In this document: positions 9,523 through 17,671 of the stretch, one piece after another
Layout: every line of letters starts with the position of its first letter
Numbering within the stretch: position 1 is the stretch's first letter
NCBI GenBank assembly: GCA_030728985.1
Contig: JANQYI010000009.1
Location: forward strand, 124,001 to 188,000
Origin: Burkholderiaceae bacterium
Lineage (GTDB): Bacteria > Pseudomonadota > Gammaproteobacteria > Burkholderiales > Burkholderiaceae_B
Direction of reading: 5' to 3'
Length of the DNA: 64,000 bases
Position numbers and translations under genes: made by a program
The notes under the pieces: generated by a model
Databases searched by the model: none
What the model was told of the DNA's origin: nothing
Seen by the model: only the letters and a program-made list of their open reading frames with translations

Positions 9523-10325
9523 CAGCCTCTACTCCCGCTCTCGGGGGGACGAACACACCAAGGCGCACGGTCATCCCAGTATTCGGCAGTTTGGCGCGCG
9601 CGATTTAAGTTTTCCGGTGTCAAGACCTCGGCGCTGGTGCCCCAGGCGATGACCTCGCGCGCAAGCAACAAGGTCTGTGGAAAATATGCACGCACCATGT
9701 CGATATCGTGCAGCACAGCGATCACCGTACGTGCTTGACGGTGCCAGTTGAGCACTACACCCAATAAGTCCTCGGCCGTGCGGGTGTCCAGTGCATTAAA
9801 AGGCTCGTCGAGCAAAATAATCTGGGCATCTTGCATGAGAAGTCTGGCAAACAAGACACGTTGCAGTTGACCGACAGAGAGCTCGCCGATGTAACGTCGC
9901 TCAAAACCGATTAAACCCACTGCCGCGAGTACCTCCGTAGCGCGCGCACGGATCTGAGCTGAGACGGAACGAAAACTCCCTAATTCGCGCCAAGCACCGA
10001 GCGCGACGACATCCAATACACGAACCGGAAACTCGCGATCAATGGCGGATTGCTGAGGTAAATAAGCGAGCTTGGAGGCACGACCTTGGGTGGTTTGAAT
10101 CGCAGGCGCAAAGTCGATGGTCCCGTCTGTACCGCCCTTTTGCCCGGATAAGGCGGCGAGCAAGGTGCTTTTACCTGCCCCGTTCGGTCCAACAATCGCT
10201 GTCAAGGATCCTGCATCGAAGGCGCCGCTCAGGTGATGCACCGCGGGGTGCCCTTGATAGGCGAGCGTTAGATTACGAATTTCAATCGCCTTGGTACTCG
10301 AATTCAATGCGTGAGCATCATTCAT
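9522..10325 (-). CDS. znuC: Zinc ABC transporter ATP-binding protein ZnuC
   Basis: Cytoplasmic ATPase of the zinc importer: Walker A GPNGAGKST, signature LSVGQLQRVLFA, Walker B IILLDEP, and a switch His in the AVLHDIDM segment. The ORF track starts at 10355. The ATG at 10325 (MNDAHALNS) is preferred because it overlaps the stop of the upstream small gene by 4 nt (ATGA), giving 267 aa. Later znu genes follow with 4-nt and 1-nt overlaps. Confidence 0.92.
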   Translation of the reverse strand: MNDAHALNSSTKAIEIRNLTLAYQGHPAVHHLSGAFDAGSLTAIVGPNGAGKSTLLAALSGQKGGTDGTIDFAPAIQTTQGRASKLAYLPQQSAIDREFPVRVLDVVALGAWRELGSFRSVSAQIRARATEVLAAVGLIGFERRYIGELSVGQLQRVLFARLLMQDAQIILLDEPFNALDTRTAEDLLGVVLNWHRQARTVIAVLHDIDMVRAYFPQTLLLAREVIAWGTSAEVLTPENLNRARQTAEYWDDRAPWCVRPPESGSRG

Positions 10326-10561
10326 GTGGATAACGCCCAGTAAACAAACGACCATAAGCCCGCAAGTGCGACACCTGTCCAGAACAATCGCTGGAACACG
10401 CCAATCAAAAAGGGGCTTTTTAGGTCTGTCACCTGTTCAGAGGTCTGTCCACCCCCAACCTCATGAGAATGATCATGCCCATGCTCATGCGAGTGAGGGT
10501 GCGCGTGCGAGTGCGCATGGCTGTGCTGAGGCGACTGCGGCGAAGAGGAGTCGGAGGACAT
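10322..10561 (-). CDS. Small His-rich single-pass membrane protein at head of znu operon
   Basis: A 79-aa protein (up to 96 aa if the ATG at 10612 is used) that I cannot assign to a named family. Its N-terminal part is a dense His/Ser tract (HSHAHSHAHPHSHEHGHDHSH) and its C-terminus is one hydrophobic segment (LFWTGVALAGLWSFVYWAL). It is translationally coupled to znuC and shares the divergent promoter with zur. A membrane-tethered zinc buffer or a metal-delivery helper for ZnuABC is an inference. The start at 10561 has a weak GAG upstream; the 10612 ATG lies almost on the presumed operator. Confidence 0.75.
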   Translation of the reverse strand: MSSDSSSPQSPQHSHAHSHAHPHSHEHGHDHSHEVGGGQTSEQVTDLKSPFLIGVFQRLFWTGVALAGLWSFVYWALST

Positions 10562-10615
10562 GCAAGGCTCGTAAACAGGTGTAAATTGAGGGTTGAGTTT
10601 AATCACTAGCATTGA

Positions 10616-10637
10616 TAATGATAATACACTATCATTA
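10616..10637. promoter_or_regulatory. Candidate Zur operator between znu operon and zur
   Basis: A perfect inverted repeat, TAATGATA-(6 nt)-TATCATTA, 22 bp in all, lies in the divergent intergenic region 7 nt upstream of the zur ATG. Its position and AT-rich palindromic form fit a Fur-family (Zur) operator controlling both directions. It also resembles half of a Fur box, so Fur binding cannot be excluded. Confidence 0.65.
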
Positions 10638-10643
10638 GGTAAA

Positions 10644-11009
10644 ATGGAACGCTCTACTCGTCAACGCTTAGCAATTAAAGAAGCCATGCAGAATGCAGGG
10701 CGGCCCCTGCTTGCGCAGGAGGTACTCGACGTGGCAGGGCAAACTGTGCCTGGGCTTGGTATCGCGACGGTTTATCGAAACCTCAAAGCCATGGTCGAGG
10801 ACGGCACACTGCGTCAAGTCGTGTTACCTGGTGAAAATCCGAGGTTCGAACTCGGCAATCACGGGCATCATCATCACTTTCAGTGCAATCAATGCCAAAA
10901 AGTATTTGACATTCACTCTTGTCCGTCTGATCTTGCGATGCTTGCGCCCAAGGGTTTCAGGGTCGAAGACCATGATCTGACGCTTTACGGGCGCTGCAAA
11001 GACTGCTGA
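10644..11009 (+). CDS. zur: Fur-family zinc uptake regulator Zur
   Basis: Fur-family metalloregulator: winged helix with the conserved TRQRLAIKEAM start and LGIATVYRNLKAMVEDG recognition region, then a HHHH metal site and two structural CxxC pairs (CNQC, CKDC at the extreme C-terminus). The chosen ATG gives 121 aa and has AGG 5 nt upstream; the upstream in-frame start at 10593 would run through the palindrome. Divergence from znuCBA indicates zinc rather than iron sensing. A Zn-bound repressor of znu and of itself is inferred. Confidence 0.88.
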   Translation: MERSTRQRLAIKEAMQNAGRPLLAQEVLDVAGQTVPGLGIATVYRNLKAMVEDGTLRQVVLPGENPRFELGNHGHHHHFQCNQCQKVFDIHSCPSDLAMLAPKGFRVEDHDLTLYGRCKDC

Positions 11010-11021
11010 TCAATTACCAGT

Positions 11022-12044
11022 CTAATTGCCGGTCGTTCCCGTGCTAAGTGCTGCGCTGAGCAGTAACACCCCAAGTGCCAAGACTGCTACAGAAGCCAAG
11101 GCCTGCAGTATCAGCATGAGGGCCTTTTGCCAACGTCGCTGAGAGGCACTCTCAGACTGGACGGCCGCCTGACTGATCCAAAGAGATGAGCAGGCTAAGG
11201 CAGCGACGGTTAATCCCGTGCCTAATCCCATCGCGAGCGCAGCCGCAATCCCTGCAATGAAAAAGCCCTGCGCTAAAGAAAACACCAAAACAAAAATCGC
11301 TCCTGTGCAAGGCCGAAGTCCAACGGCCAAAATCGCTGAAGTCGCTTTGGACCAGTTCATTGGACCTGAAATCAAGGCAGGATCTGGCATATGCACATGG
11401 CCACAGTTTTCATCATGGACGTGCGCGTGTTGATGATGCGCATGGGCGTGCTGCGTATTGACCGCGTGTGCAGACCTGCGGTCCATGAATGAACTCAGCA
11501 CGGGCTGAAGGACATGTTTGAAAACGAGCCAAGCACCTAACGCCACCATCAGCATGTAAGACGCGAGTTCCAGCCACCACGTCGCGCGATTCATCGCAAC
11601 ACCCGAGACCTGCAAGACACCTGCGGCAACAGCCACCAAAGCAATCGCGACAAGCGCCTGAAGAAAGGCGGAAAGCATCGCGAGCAAGGCACCGTTGCGA
11701 ATGGTTTCCTTATTCGCCAAGACATACGCTGTCAAGACGGCTTTTCCGTGGCCGGGACCTAAAGCGTGAAAAACACCATAGCCAAACGAAAGCCAGAGCA
11801 AGAGCCAGGCCGCCCAACCATCTTGTTTCCATGCCCGCACAGCACCCGTCAGTTGGCGATAAAACTGTCCTTGCCATGCGGCCATCTGGCCTGTGAACTC
11901 CGCAAACCAACCCGAGGTCGGAACGCTTAAGCGCTGTTCTGGGGTGGCAAAGGGATGTGCCGACTGCGCAACGGCGAAGTCAGAAAATCCTAAGACGAAA
12001 ACCAGTGCGGCGAAAAAAAGAAAGCGCATGCGCATAGCAGTCAT
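11022..12044 (-). CDS. NicO/RcnA-like nickel/cobalt (or zinc) transporter with His-rich loop
   Basis: Integral membrane protein of the NicO (nickel/cobalt efflux, RcnA-like) family: signal/TM start (MRFLFFAALVFVLGF), 'FHALGPGHGKAVLTAYVL' with the family's HALGPGHGK metal motif, a central His-rich cytoplasmic loop (HAHAHHQHAHVHDENCGH) and 'SAILAVGLRPCTGAIFVLVF'. The ORF track start at 12149 would overlap the preceding gene, so the ATG at 12044 (340 aa) is used; ATGs three or five codons later are alternatives. Coupling to a DUF1007 gene is typical. The location next to zur and znu suggests a role in zinc balance, but the metal is not determined. Confidence 0.82.
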   Translation of the reverse strand: MTAMRMRFLFFAALVFVLGFSDFAVAQSAHPFATPEQRLSVPTSGWFAEFTGQMAAWQGQFYRQLTGAVRAWKQDGWAAWLLLWLSFGYGVFHALGPGHGKAVLTAYVLANKETIRNGALLAMLSAFLQALVAIALVAVAAGVLQVSGVAMNRATWWLELASYMLMVALGAWLVFKHVLQPVLSSFMDRRSAHAVNTQHAHAHHQHAHVHDENCGHVHMPDPALISGPMNWSKATSAILAVGLRPCTGAIFVLVFSLAQGFFIAGIAAALAMGLGTGLTVAALACSSLWISQAAVQSESASQRRWQKALMLILQALASVAVLALGVLLLSAALSTGTTGN

Positions 12045-12055
12045 TTTTTCGATAC

Positions 12056-12736
12056 TCAAGGACACTTCACCGTAAATTGATGGGAAAGTTGACGAACAGC
12101 TTCGCGCAAATTCTCTGGCAACTCTTTTTGAGTAGCAGGAATGGACCACAACAAGCGTTCGGTCTTGGGGTCAAGAGGCCTAGGTGGCATGTAACCAAAT
12201 TTGCATTGAGTGGGGGCGTCCATACCTTTGATAGCACGCACCCCGCCCTTATATTCAAACGCGACAAAATAACCGGGATCCTGGATGTCGACCTCGAGCC
12301 CTTTTGCGTCGATCTTGACAGGCGACTCAAGCGGTAACTCAAAAGACAGGACGAGCTGACTGGTTTTGGGATTCCAGGTCGAACGCGCATTGAGAGGCGC
12401 ACCAAAAGCAAGCGGCTTTCCGTCAAGCGTGATTTTTGTAAAGAAGTGCGACTCTGGATCCGCTAACGCGTTCATCCACTCCCCCGTGATCTTTTCAAGC
12501 TCTGCACTGGGCACTTGACCAGCCTTGTCGCGCGGCATGCCTTGCAGCGCGTAGGTCGAGAAAAGCTCGTCAAAAAGCCAGGATTGACGAACGGCGGATG
12601 CATTGCCCTGACTATTAAAGACAAGCTCAATCCCGCCCTCGATCCAGATGTGTGGATGCGCTTGCGCAGCAGGAATCATCAAGCATTGCGCAATCGCTAG
12701 CACCCATCCAGCACAGATTTTTTTAAATGTATTCAT
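12056..12736 (-). CDS. DUF1007 family periplasmic protein
   Basis: DUF1007 (COG3683) protein, often found beside NicO-type metal transporters. It has a signal peptide (residues 1-23, ending AAQAHPH), then the family opening AHPHIWIEGGIELVF with potential metal ligands His-Pro-His. The ATG at 12736 gives 226 aa and has GTGAG upstream; the longer ORF start at 12775 has no ribosome site. It ends 11 nt before the transporter start, so the two are one operon. A periplasmic partner for the transporter is inferred. Confidence 0.82.
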   Translation of the reverse strand: MNTFKKICAGWVLAIAQCLMIPAAQAHPHIWIEGGIELVFNSQGNASAVRQSWLFDELFSTYALQGMPRDKAGQVPSAELEKITGEWMNALADPESHFFTKITLDGKPLAFGAPLNARSTWNPKTSQLVLSFELPLESPVKIDAKGLEVDIQDPGYFVAFEYKGGVRAIKGMDAPTQCKFGYMPPRPLDPKTERLLWSIPATQKELPENLREAVRQLSHQFTVKCP

Positions 12737-12790
12737 ACTCACTATATTAAACCGGTTGATCGTTCGAATAGCCACTGATCGATTGACACA

Positions 12791-14197
12791 TCAAGCAGAA
12801 CGACGTGCAGCCGCCAATAAGCCAAAGAGTTCTGAGGTATCGTTAGATCTGTCCAACTGCTCGGTCAATGCAATCACTCGATCAATCTCTTGCGTCGACA
12901 AGCACGAGGCCACGACGTTGCGGAATTTGTACACTACTTCTTCATGCGAGAGGGGATTTTCAGGGCTACCGCGACGATTCAAAATTTCGTGTTTGAATTG
13001 TCGTCCATCGTAGGTCTTGATCATCACCCGAGCCGCATGTCGAAACGCGGGGCCCATCGCCTCGATGTCTGGATCGATACGCGCATGGATGCGTTTAATG
13101 AAATCCATGATCTTTGGATCGGCGAGTCTATCCTCAGCATATTGGGAGACAAAGGCCATGCCATCAAAGCCAATCACGGCAATGCCGTAAAACAAATTCA
13201 TCTGTGCCGCAGTCACGCCTTGCGCTTTGTATTCCCAAGCACAATGTGTGTAAGTCATCGGACTCATCCCGATATCGACCTCGGACACCTGATCGGGTGT
13301 CAAACCGTACTCGCGTAACAAATACGCAAACGCATCCAGTGCGGAATGGATGCTGGTCACGCAGGCATGGGGTTTATAGCCCACCTTAGCGGTCTCCCAA
13401 ACTTGACCCAGATCATCGGTGAGCCTCAAAGCGTTGGGGGTGTTGGAATAGGAGCTTAGGTAGCCGCCGTAACCAGCCTCCAGCACGTCTGTGATCCCTG
13501 TAAAGTCGCGTTTAGCAAGATAGGCAGAATAGACGCCGCTTTGCGCCGCACGACCCGAATGAAATCGCTTGACCATCGCGCCCTCTTGCGCGGCCATCAG
13601 CCCGCCGGCCTGCGAGCCGACAATACCAAGCGCGTGCTGCATGCGCTTGGCATCGAGCTCAAGCATTTTTCCGGCACTTGCGGCAGCGACAAAAACACCT
13701 GACGCGCCTTGCGGATGAAAACCGCGAAAAAACAACCCCATCGTCGCTGCGTTACCGACACGGGTGCCGATTTCATAGCCAGTTGTCATCGCGGTCAAGA
13801 GTTTTTGACCCGTCTTACAGCCCATCTGCTCAGCTAAGGCCACCACGACGGGTGTGGCAATCGAGCCTGCATGGACGATGGACTCTTTATGAATGTCATC
13901 GAGCTCAAAAGCATGACCTGCCGTCGCATTGACAAGGACTGCCCCCGCGACCGAGGTTTTGACACCCGTTCCGAATAGGGAGGCCACAGGCCGGGCGCCC
14001 TCCTCTTCAATCATCGCCTGGACACGCTGGGTCCAAGGCAATGTTGCACCGAACAAACAGCAACCCACGCTATCGAGAAAACTTGTTTTCATCCGCTGAA
14101 TCACCTCGACAGGAATATCGGCATATTCGATCGAGGTGGCGAACTCGGCCAAAGCCTGAGTCGCACCGGGCAATAAGGAGGCGGGGTGATTGTCCAT
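12791..14197 (-). CDS. MmgE/PrpD family protein (first copy)
   Basis: MmgE/PrpD-fold protein (468 aa); characterised members are 2-methylcitrate dehydratase, cis-aconitate decarboxylase and iminodisuccinate epimerase. It shows the usual 'ATAGHAFELDDIH' and 'FHPQGASGVFVAAASAG' segments and 'KPHACVTSIHSALDAF' in the second half. It is transcribed away from the LysR gene that heads the catabolic cluster, and a second PrpD homologue closes that cluster at 22863. The exact reaction is unknown; a dehydratase, decarboxylase or epimerase acting on a carboxylic acid is inferred. Confidence 0.85.
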   Translation of the reverse strand: MDNHPASLLPGATQALAEFATSIEYADIPVEVIQRMKTSFLDSVGCCLFGATLPWTQRVQAMIEEEGARPVASLFGTGVKTSVAGAVLVNATAGHAFELDDIHKESIVHAGSIATPVVVALAEQMGCKTGQKLLTAMTTGYEIGTRVGNAATMGLFFRGFHPQGASGVFVAAASAGKMLELDAKRMQHALGIVGSQAGGLMAAQEGAMVKRFHSGRAAQSGVYSAYLAKRDFTGITDVLEAGYGGYLSSYSNTPNALRLTDDLGQVWETAKVGYKPHACVTSIHSALDAFAYLLREYGLTPDQVSEVDIGMSPMTYTHCAWEYKAQGVTAAQMNLFYGIAVIGFDGMAFVSQYAEDRLADPKIMDFIKRIHARIDPDIEAMGPAFRHAARVMIKTYDGRQFKHEILNRRGSPENPLSHEEVVYKFRNVVASCLSTQEIDRVIALTEQLDRSNDTSELFGLLAAARRSA

Positions 14198-14286
14198 AAG
14201 ATTGACTGTTCATTACTCTAAGTAGAAGTACCGATGCTACCGACTGAAGTTTCTCGGGTCAATTCGCTAGAATAAATAACTATTAC

Positions 14287-14299
14287 TGAATTTGATTCA
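14287..14299. promoter_or_regulatory. Candidate LysR-type box (T-N11-A)
   Basis: TGAATTTGATTCA is a perfect 5-bp inverted repeat with a 3-nt centre and fits the T-N11-A rule for LysR-type regulators. It lies 17 nt upstream of the LysR ATG in the divergent region between prpD-like and lysR genes. Autoregulation and control of the divergent gene are inferred. Confidence 0.4.
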
Positions 14300-14315
14300 T
14301 GAGTAAACTCCCGCC

Positions 14316-15236
14316 ATGCGAAATCTCAATGCTTTACTCGTTTTTGTCAAAGTTGCTGAAACACGCAGCTTTACGCTTGCGGCGCAACGGCTGGGCCTGA
14401 CTTCGTCGGCTGTCAGCAAATCCATTGCCCGTCTTGAGCAAGAGCTTGGCGTCAAACTACTCACCCGTTCCACGCGACTGGTGAGCTTAACGGGAGAAGG
14501 GGCAAGTTTTTTTGAGCGTTGCAGACAGATACTGACTGAAATCGAAGATGCAGAGACTGCTGTGACCGCGACCACGGCGACACCCAAAGGCCGCTTGAGG
14601 CTACAGATGCCTGTTGGATTCGGACGCCGTGTGATCGTACCAAAAATGTGGGAATTCACCCAACGCTTCCCAGAGCTCCGTGTTGACATCGAATTGAGTG
14701 ATCGGCTGGTTGATTTGACTTACGAGGCGGTCGATGCCGTTGTCCATATCGGTCCTGTGACTGACGATCGGGTGGTCTCGCACAGGCTTTGTAATCTTAG
14801 TTTTGCTGCCTATGCTTCACCAGAATATTTAGCCAAACACGGCACACCTCAATCGCCAGACGAACTCGATCAGCATCAGTGTTTGGCGTATCTTTTACCG
14901 CTAACCGGCGATCATCGAGAGTGGCAATTTACTAAAAATGGTCAAGACTACTCTAGAGTCGTCTCGGGTGCGCTCAACATCAACAATGCGGAATCGCTGA
15001 TCGAGGCCGCCATTGCCGGCGCAGGTATTGTGATGGTGAGCGACTTTATCGCGGGAAATGCGATGCGTTCAGGAAAAATCAAACGCATCCTGTCCGACTA
15101 CGTTGTCGCAGGACCTGAAGTATCCGTTCTTCATCTACCGCGCAGTACGTTGGCGGCAAAAGTGAGCGTGTTAGTCGCATATATGAAAAGTATCATCGAA
15201 GATATTGACCCCCAAGCCCTCAGCAAAACAGAGTAA
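14316..15236 (+). CDS. LysR-family transcriptional regulator
   Basis: LysR-type regulator, 306 aa: N-terminal winged helix-turn-helix (MRNLNALLVFVKVAETRSF ... SSAVSKSIARLEQELGVKLL) followed by a periplasmic-binding-protein-like effector domain from about residue 90. It belongs to the CrgA/DsdC-like group with the 'G.LR.....GFGR..I.P' linker (GRLRLQMPVGFGRRVI). It lies between two divergent catabolic transcription units, so it is likely their local regulator; the inducer is unknown. Confidence 0.9.
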   Translation: MRNLNALLVFVKVAETRSFTLAAQRLGLTSSAVSKSIARLEQELGVKLLTRSTRLVSLTGEGASFFERCRQILTEIEDAETAVTATTATPKGRLRLQMPVGFGRRVIVPKMWEFTQRFPELRVDIELSDRLVDLTYEAVDAVVHIGPVTDDRVVSHRLCNLSFAAYASPEYLAKHGTPQSPDELDQHQCLAYLLPLTGDHREWQFTKNGQDYSRVVSGALNINNAESLIEAAIAGAGIVMVSDFIAGNAMRSGKIKRILSDYVVAGPEVSVLHLPRSTLAAKVSVLVAYMKSIIEDIDPQALSKTE

Positions 15237-15303
15237 TAAACCAAATCCATAAAACTCGATACGAACAGCGATAAGATTCCTCCATAAAAGAGACACTGCA
15301 CCC

Positions 15304-16026
15304 ATGAAAAATTCCCCGTCTACGTCACAATCGAAGTCTGTGCCCTGCCTCAACATTCTGTCGACCATGGCATTGCGTAACGCCTTAAAAGAACTCCTTC
15401 CTGCTTTTACTGCGGCCTCCGGGATCCAGATCAACATTGAGTATGGTGCAACGGCACATCTTGGCGAACGTATCCGCGCTGGGGCCCGTGGGGACCTTCT
15501 GCTTGCTGTCGCAGGCTCGATTGACGACTTGACGCGCGAAGGCATCCTCAACGCAGACAGTCGAGTCGATCTGGTGAGCTCCGAAGTTGCGATGGCCGTT
15601 GGACTGTCCGCTCCCGTACCCGATATTTCCACACAAGAAGCCTTTATCGCAACGCTTAAAGCAGCGCGCTCCATCACCTTTTCCAAGCAAGGTGCGAGCG
15701 GCATATATTTCGCCAGCCTGATCAAGCGTCTTGGACTCGATGAAGAGGTCCGTGCTAAAGCGGTCGTGCTGGCCGAAGGCCTCACGGGCGAGCTTGTGGC
15801 AAGAGGTGAGGTCGAGCTCGCCGTGCAGCAGATGAGCGAACTCATGCAAGTAACAGGCATCAATATTTTTGCAAAACTCCCGCCAGCCGTGCAGCAATCC
15901 ACCGTATTGTCCGCAGGTATTTTCAAAGAAAGTGCGCAGACCGCCGCCATACAGTCTTTGGTGGCGTTTCTACAAACCAGCGACGCCAAGCGCGCGTTTA
16001 AGCAACAAGGACTGGATCCCGTATGA
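15304..16026 (+). CDS. ModA-like substrate-binding domain protein lacking a signal peptide
   Basis: A 240-aa type II periplasmic-binding-protein fold resembling ModA (LNILSTMALRNALKELLPAFTAASG; YGATAHLGERI; GASGIYFASLIKRLGL). Unlike transported ModA proteins it has no signal peptide or lipobox: the polar N-terminus MKNSPSTSQSKSVP leads straight into the first strand. No modB/modC genes are near. It overlaps the amidase start by 4 nt, so it is co-translated with cytoplasmic enzymes. Its role could be ligand sensing or sequestration in the cytoplasm; this is inference. Confidence 0.75.
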   Translation: MKNSPSTSQSKSVPCLNILSTMALRNALKELLPAFTAASGIQINIEYGATAHLGERIRAGARGDLLLAVAGSIDDLTREGILNADSRVDLVSSEVAMAVGLSAPVPDISTQEAFIATLKAARSITFSKQGASGIYFASLIKRLGLDEEVRAKAVVLAEGLTGELVARGEVELAVQQMSELMQVTGINIFAKLPPAVQQSTVLSAGIFKESAQTAAIQSLVAFLQTSDAKRAFKQQGLDPV

Positions 16027-17654
16027 AAACTGATTTGCATTTCCTCACAATTGCCGAGGCAGGACAACAGATCAAAGCTAAAAAGCTTTCTCCTGTCGAG
16101 TATGTCGATCATCTGAGCGCGCGGGTCGAGTCACTCGATGACCAACTGAGTGCCTTTATCACTCTAACCTTCGGGCTGGCGCGTCTGCAAGCCAAGGCTG
16201 CGGAAAGTGAAATCACGGCTGGACGTTATCTGGGTCCCATGCATGGCATTCCTTTTGGCGCCAAGGACATCTACGAAACGGCGGGCATTTTGACGACGGG
16301 TGGTTCACGGATCGGTCAACAGCACGTACCGACCAATGACTGCGCGGTCGTGGCAAAGCTTTATGAAGCGGGCGCAGTCTTGCTCGGAAAGCTCAACACG
16401 CACGAATTCGCCCACGGCGGGCCCTCGCTTGATCTGCCCTGGCCGCCTGTGCGTAACCCTTGGGACCTCTCGCGCTTTAGTGGCGGCTCTTCCAGTGGTT
16501 CGGGCGCAGCTGTGGCTGCGGGTTTGGTGGGCGCAGCACTCGGCACCGATACGGGAGGGTCGATCAGAGGACCGGCTTCGCTGTGTGGCATCGCAGGGTT
16601 TATGCCAAGCTCAGGTTTAGTGAGTCGCGTCGGCGTGATGCCGAACTCTTTTACGCTCGATCACTGCGGTCCTATGGCTTGGACGGTCGAGGACTGCGCC
16701 CTCATGTTGCAAGCGATCGCTGGACATGATCCCGCCGATGGCAATAGTTTTGAGCAACCTATTCCAAATTATGCAGAGAGTCTGGGTCAAGATCTCAAAG
16801 GCTTGCGCGTAGGTGTGTTGCGCTACGTGTGGGAAGAGGACCTTGTCGCTAATGAGGAGCACCGTCAGGCACTCGAGCAGGCGGTGGAGACGTTCAAGAA
16901 ACTCGGCGCCTCTGTGCAAGACTGTCGCCTGCGTCCGATGCAAGACTATATGGACGTCAAGGTCGTCTTGGCCGAAACAGAAATCTTTGGCGTGCAACAG
17001 CAGGGCTTGGCCGAACGTCCGCATGACTATGGGCGTGATTTTTTGACGCGCATTTTGCCCGCAGTGATGTTCCAGTCTCTCGACTATCTCGCAGCCACGC
17101 GTGAGCACAAACGCATGCTCGAGGAAATGAAACCGATTTATGAAAAGTTTGATCTGCTCTTGATGCCAGGCTTTGGTCCTGCCCAACCGATCACGGCGCA
17201 TCGGCCGATGACATTTTGGCGCAAGCCCAATGCGCAAGTGCTTGCCAATATAACGGGCGGCCCAGCCGTTTCTGTCAATTGCGGCTTTAACTCGGCGGGC
17301 TTGCCGATGGGCTTGCAGCTTGTCGGCGCACCTTTAGCCGATGCGCTGGTGTTAAAAGCGGGACATGCCTTTGAGCAAGCGATTGGTTTGCGTCATCAAC
17401 GGCCAGAGCTCAAGCCAGGTCAAGCCGCACCGGCGCTCGTCGCACCTGATTTGACCCCTGACACTTCGCATTGCGATGCCCAAACACGTGCGTTTGCCGC
17501 GCGTATGGCGACCAACGCAGGGCTCAAGCTCGACGAGGCGCTGATGGAGGTGCTATGCGAAGCCGCGCCTCACGCGCTGGAGATGACAAGTCGTTTGCGC
17601 AAGAACCGAAACTGGTTTGATGAGCCCGCCAATGTCTTTCGTTCGGGCCAATAA
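16023..17654 (+). CDS. Amidase (amidase-signature family)
   Basis: Amidase-signature enzyme, 543 aa, hydrolysing an amide to acid plus ammonia in the cytoplasm. The Ser-cisSer-Lys triad is readable: Lys in IPFGAKDIYE, the glycine/serine-rich signature FSGGSSSGSGAAVAAG, and the nucleophile region DTGGSIRGPAS. A C-terminal extension of about 80 residues follows the catalytic domain. It is translationally coupled to the preceding ModA-like gene and followed after 17 nt by the lyase gene. It may open the pathway by releasing a carboxylic acid, which is inference. Confidence 0.9.
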   Translation: MKTDLHFLTIAEAGQQIKAKKLSPVEYVDHLSARVESLDDQLSAFITLTFGLARLQAKAAESEITAGRYLGPMHGIPFGAKDIYETAGILTTGGSRIGQQHVPTNDCAVVAKLYEAGAVLLGKLNTHEFAHGGPSLDLPWPPVRNPWDLSRFSGGSSSGSGAAVAAGLVGAALGTDTGGSIRGPASLCGIAGFMPSSGLVSRVGVMPNSFTLDHCGPMAWTVEDCALMLQAIAGHDPADGNSFEQPIPNYAESLGQDLKGLRVGVLRYVWEEDLVANEEHRQALEQAVETFKKLGASVQDCRLRPMQDYMDVKVVLAETEIFGVQQQGLAERPHDYGRDFLTRILPAVMFQSLDYLAATREHKRMLEEMKPIYEKFDLLLMPGFGPAQPITAHRPMTFWRKPNAQVLANITGGPAVSVNCGFNSAGLPMGLQLVGAPLADALVLKAGHAFEQAIGLRHQRPELKPGQAAPALVAPDLTPDTSHCDAQTRAFAARMATNAGLKLDEALMEVLCEAAPHALEMTSRLRKNRNWFDEPANVFRSGQ

Positions 17655-17671
17655 AGCATCATAGGAAAATC

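Noticed and set aside
11013-11030. CAATTA-N6-TAATTG repeat between zur and the NicO-type gene
   Set aside because: Only 6-bp AT-rich arms with no T-run; could be chance.
15171-16112. 313-aa antisense ORF across the ModA-like gene
   Set aside because: Serine/cysteine/arginine-rich composition typical of an antisense shadow; the plus-strand protein has a recognisable fold and operon context.
16617-17237. 206-aa antisense ORF within the amidase
   Set aside because: No recognisable motifs and lies entirely inside a well-supported amidase gene.
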